DNA of 64,000 nucleotides, taken from NCBI RefSeq assembly GCF_904846075.1, contig NZ_CAJGZH010000001.1, positions 868,001 through 932,000 on the forward strand, written 5' to 3'. Position 1 is the first letter of the stretch. Each line of letters opens with the position of its first letter. This stretch comes from Psychrobacter glacincola (GTDB taxonomy: Bacteria > Pseudomonadota > Gammaproteobacteria > Pseudomonadales > Moraxellaceae). The position numbers and the translations under genes are program-made. Below, in pieces: positions 45,058 through 54,573 of the stretch. A model generated the notes under the pieces. It had not been told where the DNA came from, made no database searches, and was given only the letters and a program-made list of their open reading frames with translations.

Positions 45058-45217
45058 CAAACTACTTATGAATGCTTTGCAATTCATGGCATTGCACTTG
45101 AGTATAAGAGCGGTGATATCACACAATCTATGATAAGAGTTGTGTACAACGATACTATTGATATTTTCTCCATGCTTACTATATTTTAATAGTTAACTCC
45201 ATTTACCAGAGAAACCT
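45058..45217 (+). other. Right edge of the accessory block
   Basis: This 160-base gap has no terminator of good quality. It marks the return from AT-rich accessory genes to core genes. Confidence 0.3.
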
Positions 45218-45631
45218 ATGACCACATCAAAAGTGACCTACCAAGGTGATTTGCGCACCACCGCCATTCACTTGCAATCAAACAATGAAATCATCACCGA
45301 TGCGCCAACGGACAATCAAGGCAAAGGCGAGGCATTTTCACCGACTGACTTGCTAGCCACCAGTTTGGCCAGTTGTATGTTGACCATCATGGGTATCAAA
45401 GCCCGTGACATGGATATTGATCTTGCAGGAACCACGGCTGAAGTGACCAAAGTCATGGCTGCTGATCCAAGACGCGTGAGTGAGATCCATATCATCGTGA
45501 CGTTCAACAGTGCGCTTGATGATAGAACGCAAACAATCTTTTATAACACCGCATTGACTTGTCCAGTCGCCAACAGCATCCACGCTGATATCACGCAGAA
45601 CTTAACGTTCCGCACGGCTCGTGGCCTTTAA
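45218..45631 (+). CDS. OsmC-family peroxiredoxin-like protein
   Basis: The 137-residue protein has both OsmC/Ohr cysteines: one in ATSLASCMLTIMG (residue 53) and one in ALTCPVANS (residue 113-115 region). With GKGEAFSPTDLLA before the first Cys it matches the YhfA/OsmC group, which reduces organic hydroperoxides or related compounds. The flavodoxin-like gene starts within a few bases of its stop. Confidence 0.92.
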   Translation: MTTSKVTYQGDLRTTAIHLQSNNEIITDAPTDNQGKGEAFSPTDLLATSLASCMLTIMGIKARDMDIDLAGTTAEVTKVMAADPRRVSEIHIIVTFNSALDDRTQTIFYNTALTCPVANSIHADITQNLTFRTARGL

Positions 45632-45635
45632 CGCT

Positions 45636-46097
45636 ATGGCAAAAACGTTATTGATTGTCGCTCATGCGCCGTCGCCCAACACTGAAAATTTGGCGCAAGC
45701 GGCGTATGCTGGTGCCAATCATCCTGATATAGATATCAATGTTATTTTGAAGTCGCCGCAGGACACGCAGCCTGAAGATGTATTGGCTGCTGATGCGCTA
45801 CTGATCGGTACCACTGAAAATCTAGCATATATGGCAGGGCTGACCAAAGACTTCTTTGATCGTTGTTATTATCCTGTGCTAGAAGAGAAGCAAGGCATGC
45901 CATTTGCGTTATATATACGCGCAGGACATGATGGTACGGGCACTAAGCTTGCAATGAAGACGATTACGACGGGGCTGCGTTGGTCATGGATTCAAGAGGC
46001 GCTGATACTACAAGGTGATTGGCAGGACGACTTTACCGAGCAAGTAGAAGAGCTTGCCATGACTTTAGCTGCTGGCGTTGAGGCGGGTATTTATTAA
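45636..46097 (+). CDS. Flavodoxin-family / NAD(P)H-dependent oxidoreductase
   Basis: The protein of about 153 residues has a short flavodoxin fold. The FMN phosphate loop is VAHAPSPNTENLAQA near the N-terminus, and GTTENLAYMAGLTKDFFDR follows, as in flavodoxin-like NAD(P)H oxidoreductases. The frame is open from GTG 45621, but ATG 45636 gives the natural start MAKTLLIV. It begins four bases after the OsmC stop, so the two are co-transcribed and may share a redox role. Confidence 0.82.
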   Translation: MAKTLLIVAHAPSPNTENLAQAAYAGANHPDIDINVILKSPQDTQPEDVLAADALLIGTTENLAYMAGLTKDFFDRCYYPVLEEKQGMPFALYIRAGHDGTGTKLAMKTITTGLRWSWIQEALILQGDWQDDFTEQVEELAMTLAAGVEAGIY

Positions 46098-46165
46098 TAG
46101 CATATTATTGCCAATAATTCGCGAAATATGCTACAAACGTAACGGGCAGTCTGAGGAGAGTTTCA

Positions 46166-46828
46166 ATGCAAAACGATCATCTAAACAGTGAAGTGGATAT
46201 CGACGCGTTGCCATTCTCTCAAGCGTGTGAGAATAATAAACAGCCCATTCTAGAAGTACTCCAAAACGAGCTAAAAGGCTTCACGCACGTGCTAGAGATT
46301 GGCTCTGGAACGGGTCAGCATAGTGTTTACTTTGCACCGCGTTTACCTGAGATACAGTGGCAAACCAGCGATGTCATTAGTAATCACCGTCATATAGCTG
46401 CTTGGCATCACGCCTATCCTGCGCCCAATTTATCTCTGCCATTAGCGTTTGATTTGGCTCACGACACAGTACCTATCAATAGTCAGTCAGCAAATAGCAA
46501 TATAGCCAAGCCTTATGATGTGATATTTACGGCAAATACGCTGCATATCATCAGTTGGGCTTTGATTGAACGGTTATTTGTACTGGCCAGTGATGCGCTA
46601 CCTGTGGATGGTAAGCTGATTGTTTATGGCCCATTTAACGAAAATGGCAACTATACCAGTGAGGGTAATCGTCAGTTTGATCATAGCTTGCGCCAGCGTG
46701 ATGCTAACAGTGGCATCCGTCATTTAGAAGACGTTATAGATTTGGCAAATACACATCATTTAACATTAAGTAAGCGTCATGCGATGCCATCTAACAATCA
46801 AATATTAGTATTTATAAAACTTTATTAA
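46166..46828 (+). CDS. DUF938 SAM-dependent methyltransferase
   Basis: The 220-residue protein has the SAM-binding motif VLEIGSGTGQHSVYFA and the DUF938 start PFSQACENNKQPILEVL; the NTLHIISW and YGPFNENGNYTSEGN stretches are also typical. The substrate is unknown. TGAGGAGAG is a strong ribosome-binding site before ATG 46166. It ends at a large bidirectional terminator shared with ppc. Confidence 0.9.
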   Translation: MQNDHLNSEVDIDALPFSQACENNKQPILEVLQNELKGFTHVLEIGSGTGQHSVYFAPRLPEIQWQTSDVISNHRHIAAWHHAYPAPNLSLPLAFDLAHDTVPINSQSANSNIAKPYDVIFTANTLHIISWALIERLFVLASDALPVDGKLIVYGPFNENGNYTSEGNRQFDHSLRQRDANSGIRHLEDVIDLANTHHLTLSKRHAMPSNNQILVFIKLY

Positions 46829-46831
46829 CGT

Positions 46832-46882
46832 AAAAAGCTGAGTGGATTCACTGTGATAACACCATGAATCCACTCAGCTTTG
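46832..46882. terminator. Bidirectional terminator
   Basis: A 17-bp perfect stem AAAGCTGAGTGGATTCA and its complement around a 14-base loop, between convergent genes. Confidence 0.9.
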
Positions 46883-46923
46883 ATATAAGTTTGAATCAGT
46901 AAAGACCAACCTATTTATAAATA

Positions 46924-49713
46924 CTAACCTGTATTGCGTAGCCCTGCTGCCAAGGCGTTGATACTACGAATTAATGCATCTTCGACAGCAAGTCTATCGT
47001 TATTTTCTAGATTGTCATTATCAGTGTTATCGGATTGGCGCATACGTTTGAGTAGCTCAATCTGGATATAGTTGATGGGGTCTAAATAGGCGTTACGCCA
47101 TTCTAATGACTGAGCCAAGTCTTGTTGGTTTGAGAGTAAAGACGCTTGTTCTAGCAAGGAGTTGAGACCTGCGTGAGTCAGTTCATGCTCATCAATCACT
47201 GCCTGCATTACTTGCTCACGTAAGCTTTCGTCTTTACATAGTTGACTGTATGCACGGGCGATATTCATCTCAGATTTTGTGAAGGCCATTTCGATATTGC
47301 TGATAAAAACATTGAAAAACGGCCAGTTTTTATTCATCTCTTTCATTAATGCTTCGTCTTTTTTGACGCTATCTAATGCACTGCCCACGCCATACCAAGC
47401 GGGAAGGGTAAAGCGTGCCAACGACCAGCCAAATACCCACGGTATCGCTCGAATCGTCGATTTGCTCGGCAGTCCTTTTTTACGGTGAGCAGGACGCGAG
47501 CCAATATTGAGTAATGAAATCTCTTGTACTGGCGTGGCTTCAGAATAAAACTGATAGAAGCCTTCTGTATTATCCGTTAACTCTCGATATTGCTGTTCGC
47601 CTGCATCTGCTAAATCAGCAAACAAGGCTTCATAGCTATCAAGCTGTTTAGGTTGTTCAACAAACCGTGACGAGCTGGCTTTTAGGGCACCAGTGATTCC
47701 CATGGTTAATTCAAACACGGCGGTATCTGGATTGGCATACTTGGCGTAGAGCACTTCGCCTTGTTCAGTGAACTTGATTTGTCCATTTAAGGTGCCAGCA
47801 GGCTGCGCGGCAATGGCTTGATGGGTTGAGCCACCACCACGACTGACGGAACCGCCACGACCATGGAACAGGCGGGTGGTGATACCATATTGATTGGCGA
47901 TATCGGTGATGGTTTGCTGGGCGCTATACAGCTGCCAAGCGGAGGTAATAATGCCGCCATCTTTAGAGGAGTCTGAGTAGCCGAGCATAATCTCTTGAAT
48001 GTTTCCTGAATGCTCAAGTAGCTCACGATATAGCCGATTGTCCAACACCATTGGCATAATCTTATCGATATTTTTTAAATCTTCGATGGTTTCAAACAGC
48101 GGCGCAACCGGTAGGGCAGAAAATAAATGTCCGTTCTCATCAATACCCGATAAGCCTGCAAAACGCATCAGTAGCAGCACCTCTAATAGCTGACTGGCGT
48201 TATTGGTCATCGAGATCACATAGCTACCAAAAGTGTCGTCGCCAACCAGTTTACGCAGTTTAGCGACAGAATTCATCAGAGCAAGCTGTTCGTGTGTTTG
48301 CGCGCTCAAGTTGTCGGTATAAATCAGCGGTGCACCTGGCTTTTCTAGCAAACGGGTTAGCCATTCTTGACGCTCTGTTTCGCTGAGTGTTCGATAGTCG
48401 GGCAGATTCGAGGCGCTAGCAAAAATATCTGCAATGACTTCGCCGTGATATCCTGAATCTTGGCGAATATCCAGCGAGGCCAAATGGAATCCACAGGTTT
48501 TGACTAGGCGAATGGTATCAAGCAGTAAGCCTTCGCCATGCGCCTTGTCATGGGTATTGACACTTTTGCGAATGAGTCGTAAATCATCTAGCAAGGCCGT
48601 CGGTGTTGAGTAAGCATCTTGTGCAGCCTCACCATCTGTGCCTTGGCTTTGGATATGCTGGTTGGTCGCTTTTATTTTAGCCAGAATAATGGATAGTAAT
48701 CTTCGGTACGGCTCATTATTGTAATCATCAGGATTGTAGCAAAAGACTTTTTGATCGAGTGTGCTGTAGTCTTTGATACGGGTATAAATCTCTGGAGCGA
48801 TATCGACGATAGTATCGCTATGAATCAGCTCACGACGCAATTTTCTGACCAATACTTGGTAATGGCGTAGCACGGTATTAGCATGCATCAATATCGCCAT
48901 TTCAGTGGTTTCATGGGTGACGAATGGATTACCATCTCTATCGCCGCCAATCCAAGAGCCAAAACTGACAAAGGCGGGTAAAGGGTAGTCGATTAACTCA
49001 GGATAGATATCGATAATAGCATCTTTGATATTACGATAAACTTTGGGAATGGCAGTGAATAAGCTGGCGTCAAAATAGTGTAAGCCGTTGTTTATTTCAT
49101 CATAAACCAGAGGTTTTCGGCTGCGAACTTCGTCTGATGACCACAGCAAGTCAATGGTTTCTGCCGTCTTTTGCTTAGCTTGCATAAAGGCCAGACTGCC
49201 TTCGGGATAGTCGCTCATAGCATCGGTATGCTCATAGAGGGTCTGCAAGATATTCATGGTGGTGCGTCTACGGGCTTCGGTAGGATGAGCCGTAAAAACA
49301 GGAATAAATTTAAGGTGATCAATAAGCTCTTTTATTTGCGCAGGTTCGATTTGCCGCTCACGGCACTCTAACAAGGTACGGCGAAAGGAGCCTTCCCAGC
49401 TTTGATTGGACTGGGCACGCATAGTACGGCGCTGCTCACGTAGATAATTTTCTTCGGTTAAATTGGCTAGGAAAAAGTAAATAGAGAATGCTCGAATGAC
49501 GTTTTTTAATGTTTGATTGTCCAACGAAGTGATGAGGTCAATAAGTTGTTGCTTATTTGCTTCATTATGCTCGCGGCGCTCCTGAATAAAGCCTTTGCGC
49601 AATGTTTCGATAGTACGTAGGGTATCCTCCCCAGATTGGCGAGAAATGGCCTCACCTAAAAATGCGCCTAACAATCTAACACGCGCACGCAATACGTCGT
49701 TCTTCAATAACAT
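46924..49713 (-). CDS. ppc: Phosphoenolpyruvate carboxylase
   Basis: The 929-residue protein has the catalytic FTAHPTEARRRT His region, GGDRDGNPFVT, LGYSDSSKDGG, FHGRGGSVSRGGGSTHQAI, GSRPAHRKKG and the C-terminal ALAAGLRNTG. It carboxylates phosphoenolpyruvate to oxaloacetate, refilling the citric acid cycle. The glycine-rich loop reads SVSRGGGST where SVGRGGGPT is usual, and GSRPAHRKKG has His where Lys is common; both look tolerable. AAGGAAG is the ribosome-binding site. Confidence 0.97.
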   Translation of the reverse strand: MLLKNDVLRARVRLLGAFLGEAISRQSGEDTLRTIETLRKGFIQERREHNEANKQQLIDLITSLDNQTLKNVIRAFSIYFFLANLTEENYLREQRRTMRAQSNQSWEGSFRRTLLECRERQIEPAQIKELIDHLKFIPVFTAHPTEARRRTTMNILQTLYEHTDAMSDYPEGSLAFMQAKQKTAETIDLLWSSDEVRSRKPLVYDEINNGLHYFDASLFTAIPKVYRNIKDAIIDIYPELIDYPLPAFVSFGSWIGGDRDGNPFVTHETTEMAILMHANTVLRHYQVLVRKLRRELIHSDTIVDIAPEIYTRIKDYSTLDQKVFCYNPDDYNNEPYRRLLSIILAKIKATNQHIQSQGTDGEAAQDAYSTPTALLDDLRLIRKSVNTHDKAHGEGLLLDTIRLVKTCGFHLASLDIRQDSGYHGEVIADIFASASNLPDYRTLSETERQEWLTRLLEKPGAPLIYTDNLSAQTHEQLALMNSVAKLRKLVGDDTFGSYVISMTNNASQLLEVLLLMRFAGLSGIDENGHLFSALPVAPLFETIEDLKNIDKIMPMVLDNRLYRELLEHSGNIQEIMLGYSDSSKDGGIITSAWQLYSAQQTITDIANQYGITTRLFHGRGGSVSRGGGSTHQAIAAQPAGTLNGQIKFTEQGEVLYAKYANPDTAVFELTMGITGALKASSSRFVEQPKQLDSYEALFADLADAGEQQYRELTDNTEGFYQFYSEATPVQEISLLNIGSRPAHRKKGLPSKSTIRAIPWVFGWSLARFTLPAWYGVGSALDSVKKDEALMKEMNKNWPFFNVFISNIEMAFTKSEMNIARAYSQLCKDESLREQVMQAVIDEHELTHAGLNSLLEQASLLSNQQDLAQSLEWRNAYLDPINYIQIELLKRMRQSDNTDNDNLENNDRLAVEDALIRSINALAAGLRNTG

Positions 49714-49807
49714 AATTGGCTTCCTTGGCTTTTAATCGACTCATTTATCAATGAGATAGGCTGGTTAATAATTAAGGGTCGCTGTTCTTATAGGATATAA
49801 ATTAAAG

Positions 49808-50599
49808 TTATTTATATTCATTTGCTAAAAAATCCAAATAGCGTTTCCACGAGCGCTCATCTGCACGTGCATCATATCTATCACTGCCGAACACGCTAAA
49901 GGCATGTGGTGCACTACTATATGTCACCATCTCATGCGGTACTTTGGCGGCTTCTAGCGTCTTACCCAAAGTTGCGAAGCTCTCTAAAGAGACAGATTCA
50001 TCAGCAGAGCCATGGAATACTAAGATTTCTCCAGTTGTCTTGTCATAACTTTGACCCGTTGGAATATCAAAGGCACCATGGAAGGGTACAAATGCTTTTT
50101 GCTCAAATCCTGAGCGCGCCAGCTCCAGAGCAACGGTACCGCCAAAACAATATCCCATGGTAGTGCCTTTACGCACATCATTACCTTGTAGTCTTCCAGC
50201 ATTCAACGCACCTTGAAGTATGCGGCGCATTTTATTACGATCATCGTATAACTCCCCAGTTAAGCGTTTGTTTTCTTCAATGGAAGTAGGGCGAACGCCT
50301 TGCCCGAACATGTCTGCCGCCAATACGTTGTAGCCCTCAGTAGCTAACATATCAGCACGTTTGCGCTCATAGTCTGTCAATCCATCCCAATCATGAATGA
50401 GTAGGATAAAAGGCGCATTAGCTTTGTCGGCTTTGGCGTAATAGCCTTCGTATGCTTGATCATCCACGGTATAGGTAATATTTTTGGTCGTAATAGCGGC
50501 AGCTGTTTGGCTAAAAGTGAGTGCCATTAGTCCGATTGACGCACCCATCAGCAATGAGTGATAAGGTTTTTTGGACGTAGTCTTTGAAGTTGATAACAT
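49808..50599 (-). CDS. Dienelactone hydrolase-family protein, exported
   Basis: The 263-residue protein begins with a signal peptide (hydrophobic residues 15-35, cut near TAAA-ITT). The mature part is an alpha/beta hydrolase of the dienelactone hydrolase type, with the Cys nucleophile in GYCFGG, Asp in GSADESV and His in APHAFSVF. It should act in the periplasm, on an unknown ester. It is divergent from the catalase gene. Confidence 0.9.
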   Translation of the reverse strand: MLSTSKTTSKKPYHSLLMGASIGLMALTFSQTAAAITTKNITYTVDDQAYEGYYAKADKANAPFILLIHDWDGLTDYERKRADMLATEGYNVLAADMFGQGVRPTSIEENKRLTGELYDDRNKMRRILQGALNAGRLQGNDVRKGTTMGYCFGGTVALELARSGFEQKAFVPFHGAFDIPTGQSYDKTTGEILVFHGSADESVSLESFATLGKTLEAAKVPHEMVTYSSAPHAFSVFGSDRYDARADERSWKRYLDFLANEYK

Positions 50600-50911
50600 G
50601 GTAGGTCGCCTTATAATCGTATAAAAAAGATAAATAGTTGGCTAAAACCATGCCCATTTTATTTATCAACTGTTTTAATGCTTCCTAAGAGCATACCTTA
50701 AAAAATCACCACATGACAAGAATCTATCGTCAACGTTGAGGCTCTCTTTAAATACGCTGAAATTACGGTTTTATCACGGCTGCAAACTTTAACCAAATAT
50801 CAACAAGGAGTGCCATGAATTAGTCATATTTTTTGGCTAACATTAAAGGTAGCTCTATACAAAAGTTCTAAAGAAATAGAGCCTACTTTTAATTACTAGC
50901 TAGGATGCATA
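50600..50911. other. Divergent intergenic region upstream of katE
   Basis: This 312-base gap holds promoters for the divergent hydrolase and catalase genes. I see no clear operator, small gene or terminator. Confidence 0.35.
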
Positions 50912-52999
50912 ATGAAAAATAATATTGATCATACTGACCCCGCTAAAGATATGAATACGGAACGTGGCAATGGCGGTGAGACTCACCAGCGCGCAGGGGA
51001 TGACACTAAAGTGCTAACGACCCAACAAGGTGTCGTCATCTCTGACAATCAAAACTCTCTAAAAGCAGGCGCACGTGGCCCCACATTGCTAGAGGATTTT
51101 GTATTACGGGAAAAAATTCATCATTTTGACCATGAGCGTATTCCTGAGCGTATCGTTCATGCGCGTGGTAGTGCTGCTCACGGTTATTTTGAACTCACTG
51201 AGTCGCTCGAAAAATACACCACGGCGAAAATTTTGACTGAAACAGGTAAACAGACGCCTTTATTTACCCGTTTTTCTACGGTTGCAGGTAACAAAGGCTC
51301 AAAAGATACGCCACGTGATGTGCGTGGTTTTGCCGTAAAAATTTATACCGAAGAAGGCAATTGGGACATCGTTGGTAACAACATGCCGATTTTCTTTATT
51401 CAAGATGCGATGAAGTTCCCAGATCTTATTCACGCGGTTAAACCAGAGCCAGATCGTGGATTTCCGCAAGCCGCTTCGGCGCATGATACTTTTTGGGACT
51501 TTGTGTCATTAAGTCCTGAGACCATGCATAATTTAATTTGGTTGATGAGTGATCGTGCATTACCACGCAGTTTACGCATGATGGAAGGCTTTGGTATTCA
51601 CAGCTATCGCTTAATCAACAAAGAAGGCAAGAGCACCTTTGTCCGTTTCCATTGGAAACCTGTACTCGGTGTACAGTCAACCACGTGGGATGAGGCGGTA
51701 AAAATCTCAGGCGCTGACCCTGATTATCATCGCCGTGATTTGTTTGAAGCCATTAATAATGGCGACTATCCTGAATGGGAGTTTGGCGTCCAGCTATTTA
51801 CTGAAGAAGAGGCTGATAAATTCCCGTTTGATCATCTAGATGCCACCAAATTGATTCCAGAAGAGATGGTGCCCGTTAAAATCATTGGTAAAATGGTGCT
51901 GAACCGTTATCCGGATAATTTCTTTGCAGAAACGGAGCAAGTGGCGTTCTGTCCATCGCATCTGCCACCAGGTATCGACTTTAGTAATGACCCATTATTA
52001 CAAGGTCGTCTGTTCAGTTATCTAGACACGCAATTATCACGTTTAGGTTCGCCTAACTTTGCCCAAATTCCAATCAATGCGCCGAAATGCCCGTTTGCCA
52101 ATAATCAGCAAGATGGTCATATGCAGATGCAAGTACCTAAGACTCGTGTGCTCTATGAACCGCAAAGCTTAGATCCGACTAGACCGCGCGAAAGTGCCAA
52201 ACGTGGCTTTGAATCGTTCCATGAGCAGTTGGATGATGGTGTGAAAGGTCGCGTGCGCGCAGAGAGCTTTGCCGATCATTATAGTCAACCGCGGATGTTC
52301 TATCGTAGCCAGACGCCAGCTGAGCAAGCGCACATTGCTTCTGCTTATGCCTTTGAGCTAGGTAAAGTAGATACGGCGCATGTACGTACGCGTATGCTGA
52401 GCCATCTGCCGCATATCGATGAAGACTTGGCAAATCGTGTGGCAACAGCGCTAGGTATGGAACTGCCAGAGCCTGCTGATGCCGCTGCTCCTGTACAGGA
52501 TATGGCAACATCGAAAGCAGTACAAACGATTGGTCTAACGCCGAAAAGTTTACAAGGGCGTTTGATTGGTATCTTGGTCGCTAAAGGCTCCAAGCATAGT
52601 GAAATTAAAAAGTTCGAAGAGGCGGCAAAAGCGCAGGGTGCTAGCGTGAAAATCGTTGCGCCCAATAAAGAAGTTGTCTTAGATGACGACACTCGTATAC
52701 AGGCTGATGAGCGTCTCGCTGGCGGTCCATCAGTGATGTTTGATGCGGTCGTTAGTATTATTATGCCAGAGCAGGCTAAGAAGTTAGCAAAAGACAGCTC
52801 AGCACTAGATTGGTTCAATGATGCTTATGGACATTGCAAAGCGATTGCTTATTGCGGGGCGACAGACGAATTTATCTTGAGTAAGTTACCTATCGAAAAA
52901 GACAGTTTCGTGACGCCACTGGCTGAATTGGATACTTTTATTGAGAATGCCAAATCTCGTCTGTGGGAACGTGAGCCAAAGGTTCGTGGTTTGGCATAA
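50912..52999 (+). CDS. katE: Large-subunit catalase (HPII type)
   Basis: The 695-residue clade 2 catalase has the distal His in [13 protein letters not shown], the [20 protein letters not shown] region, and the heme-ligand Tyr in [14 protein letters not shown]. The C-terminal 150 residues form the extra flavodoxin/GATase-like domain of large catalases ([20 protein letters not shown]). It breaks hydrogen peroxide to water and oxygen. The stress genes yaaA and wrbA elsewhere fit with an oxidative-stress theme. AGGA precedes ATG 50912. Confidence 0.97.
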   Translation: MKNNIDHTDPAKDMNTERGNGGETHQRAGDDTKVLTTQQGVVISDNQNSLKAGARGPTLLEDFVLREKIHHFDHERIPERIVHARGSAAHGYFELTESLEKYTTAKILTETGKQTPLFTRFSTVAGNKGSKDTPRDVRGFAVKIYTEEGNWDIVGNNMPIFFIQDAMKFPDLIHAVKPEPDRGFPQAASAHDTFWDFVSLSPETMHNLIWLMSDRALPRSLRMMEGFGIHSYRLINKEGKSTFVRFHWKPVLGVQSTTWDEAVKISGADPDYHRRDLFEAINNGDYPEWEFGVQLFTEEEADKFPFDHLDATKLIPEEMVPVKIIGKMVLNRYPDNFFAETEQVAFCPSHLPPGIDFSNDPLLQGRLFSYLDTQLSRLGSPNFAQIPINAPKCPFANNQQDGHMQMQVPKTRVLYEPQSLDPTRPRESAKRGFESFHEQLDDGVKGRVRAESFADHYSQPRMFYRSQTPAEQAHIASAYAFELGKVDTAHVRTRMLSHLPHIDEDLANRVATALGMELPEPADAAAPVQDMATSKAVQTIGLTPKSLQGRLIGILVAKGSKHSEIKKFEEAAKAQGASVKIVAPNKEVVLDDDTRIQADERLAGGPSVMFDAVVSIIMPEQAKKLAKDSSALDWFNDAYGHCKAIAYCGATDEFILSKLPIEKDSFVTPLAELDTFIENAKSRLWEREPKVRGLA

Positions 53000-53050
53000 G
53001 GTAGTATTAAGTTTAAACTTCTGATACTTTCAAAATTTTACCGATTTAAC

Positions 53051-53082
53051 GAAAACTCAGCCTTAGCGCTGGGTTTTTTTGA
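53051..53082 (+). terminator. Terminator of katE
   Basis: Stem AACTCAGC/GCTGGGTT with a 5-6-base loop (one T-G wobble), followed by seven T. Confidence 0.82.
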
Positions 53083-53238
53083 TGGCAAGTTTTATAAAAA
53101 AGCAATTTATAGTCACAAGCGTTCACTCAAAGTCATTACAAGTTGAATGGTGGGCGTTATACTAAATCCTATTAAGGCGTGTTAAAAGCGTCTCCTATAG
53201 TAGGGATGCTATAACAGTGAGCAATCATGTAGCAGGGA

Positions 53239-54033
53239 ATGCAAATGAGTTTATGTGAAATTGTACGTTTAGAAGGATATATCCAAAGTACTTATCTTGC
53301 GGTATATCCAGATAAAATCATGCTGCTGGACGGTGGTTGCCGCCCTGATGTAGCGATGGTATTAGATTATATTAGAACGACGTTACAGCGACCAATCAGC
53401 GATCTAAAAGTCGTCGTGGTGACCCATATGCATCCTGATCATGCAGGCGGCGCTCATCAATTTAGAAAAGAGACGGGCTGTATCATTGTTTCGGCAGAAA
53501 AAAAGCGTCAATGGTATCGCGGTATCGGTGGGCATGCCATGCATTTTGTGGACATAAATCTTGCGCATTATGTGGCGAGACGTCAAGGTCGCTCCCTTAA
53601 AAACCTGTATTATCCCGCCCGTCTCACGCCTGATATGACCGTTAAAGATGGGGATAGTGTGCCAAAATTTGATGAATGGCAAGTGCTGGAAACACCCGGA
53701 CATACAGATCGTGACTTGTCTCTATTTCATGTACCAAGTCGGCAAGTCTATACGGCCGACCTTATTATCAAACTGCGTCATAAGTTTGTGGCACCTTTTC
53801 CTATTTATGATCCTAAAGTCTATATTCAGTCACTACAAAGAATAAAGGCGTTAAAACCTTCTATGGTCATGATGGCACATGGGCGCGAGCTGGCAATAGA
53901 TGCAGCAACTTTTGATATGCTGATTACGCAAGCACCCAAGCATCCACGGACGATCAAAGACACGATTAAGCATAAGCTACTATGGCGAAAAGACACTGAC
54001 TTCACTATTTTTAAACGAAACCATAAAAAATAA
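53239..54033 (+). CDS. MBL-fold metallo-hydrolase
   Basis: The protein of about 262-264 residues has the metallo-beta-lactamase zinc motif THMHPDHAGG, the second His in ETPGHTDRDLSLF, Asp in TADLIIKL, and the last His in MMAHGRE. The substrate is unknown. ATG 53239 lies directly against an AGCAGGGA box, so ATG 53245, two codons on, is the better-spaced start. It ends at a terminator shared with tRNA-Lys. Confidence 0.88.
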   Translation: MQMSLCEIVRLEGYIQSTYLAVYPDKIMLLDGGCRPDVAMVLDYIRTTLQRPISDLKVVVVTHMHPDHAGGAHQFRKETGCIIVSAEKKRQWYRGIGGHAMHFVDINLAHYVARRQGRSLKNLYYPARLTPDMTVKDGDSVPKFDEWQVLETPGHTDRDLSLFHVPSRQVYTADLIIKLRHKFVAPFPIYDPKVYIQSLQRIKALKPSMVMMAHGRELAIDAATFDMLITQAPKHPRTIKDTIKHKLLWRKDTDFTIFKRNHKK

Positions 54034-54051
54034 AGTGAAATTTTAAACAAA

Positions 54052-54091
54052 AAAAAGCCCAGTCATTATTAATGTAATGACTGGGTTTTCT
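54052..54091. terminator. Bidirectional terminator
   Basis: Stem AAAAGCCCAGTCATTA/TAATGACTGGGTTTT around a small loop. It separates the MBL gene (+) and tRNA-Lys (-). Confidence 0.88.
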
Positions 54092-54096
54092 AAATA

Positions 54097-54172
54097 TGGT
54101 GGGCCGACCGCGACTCGAACGCGGGACCAATTGATTAAAAGTCAACTGCTCTACCAACTGAGCTATCGGCCC
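54097..54172 (-). tRNA. tRNA-Lys (anticodon TTT)
   Basis: A 76-base minus-strand cloverleaf starting GGGCCGATAGCTCAG, with anticodon loop CTTTTAA, TTCGAGTC in the T arm and an encoded CCA end. Confidence 0.96.
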
Positions 54173-54573
54173 TGAGCGAAGATAAAATGAAGTATTACTT
54201 CATGTGAGTGCAAGAGGATTTACATTTTCGTAAATTCTAAAAACTCTATACCTTTACTAGGTTTATATCTACTACAAGATAAGCTTCCTTTAAGGCAAAC
54301 TTATTAAAACTAGACATCTAAAAAATGTCTTTAAACTTAATTTTTAATATTAGGTCAATCAACATTAAAAGAGGCATTAAGTTTGTTTCAACGTTTAAAG
54401 AATTTCTATCCCTAAACGTGAGAGCACATTATATACACTATCAGGACAATTACAACCCCGTAATATAAAAAAAGTGCAATTAATGCGAAAAAATGCGTTT
54501 TTTTATATAATTTGGCTTATTGGTGGCTGTTTCATGGCAGTAAATGCCTATTTAAAACGTCAGTCGCGACGTT
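54173..54573 (-). other. Gap between macB and tRNA-Lys
   Basis: This 401-base AT-rich gap should hold the tRNA-Lys promoter. A short AAAACGTC/GACGTTTT hairpin at 54553-54575 overlaps the macB stop and may be a weak terminator. No gene is seen. Confidence 0.4.
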
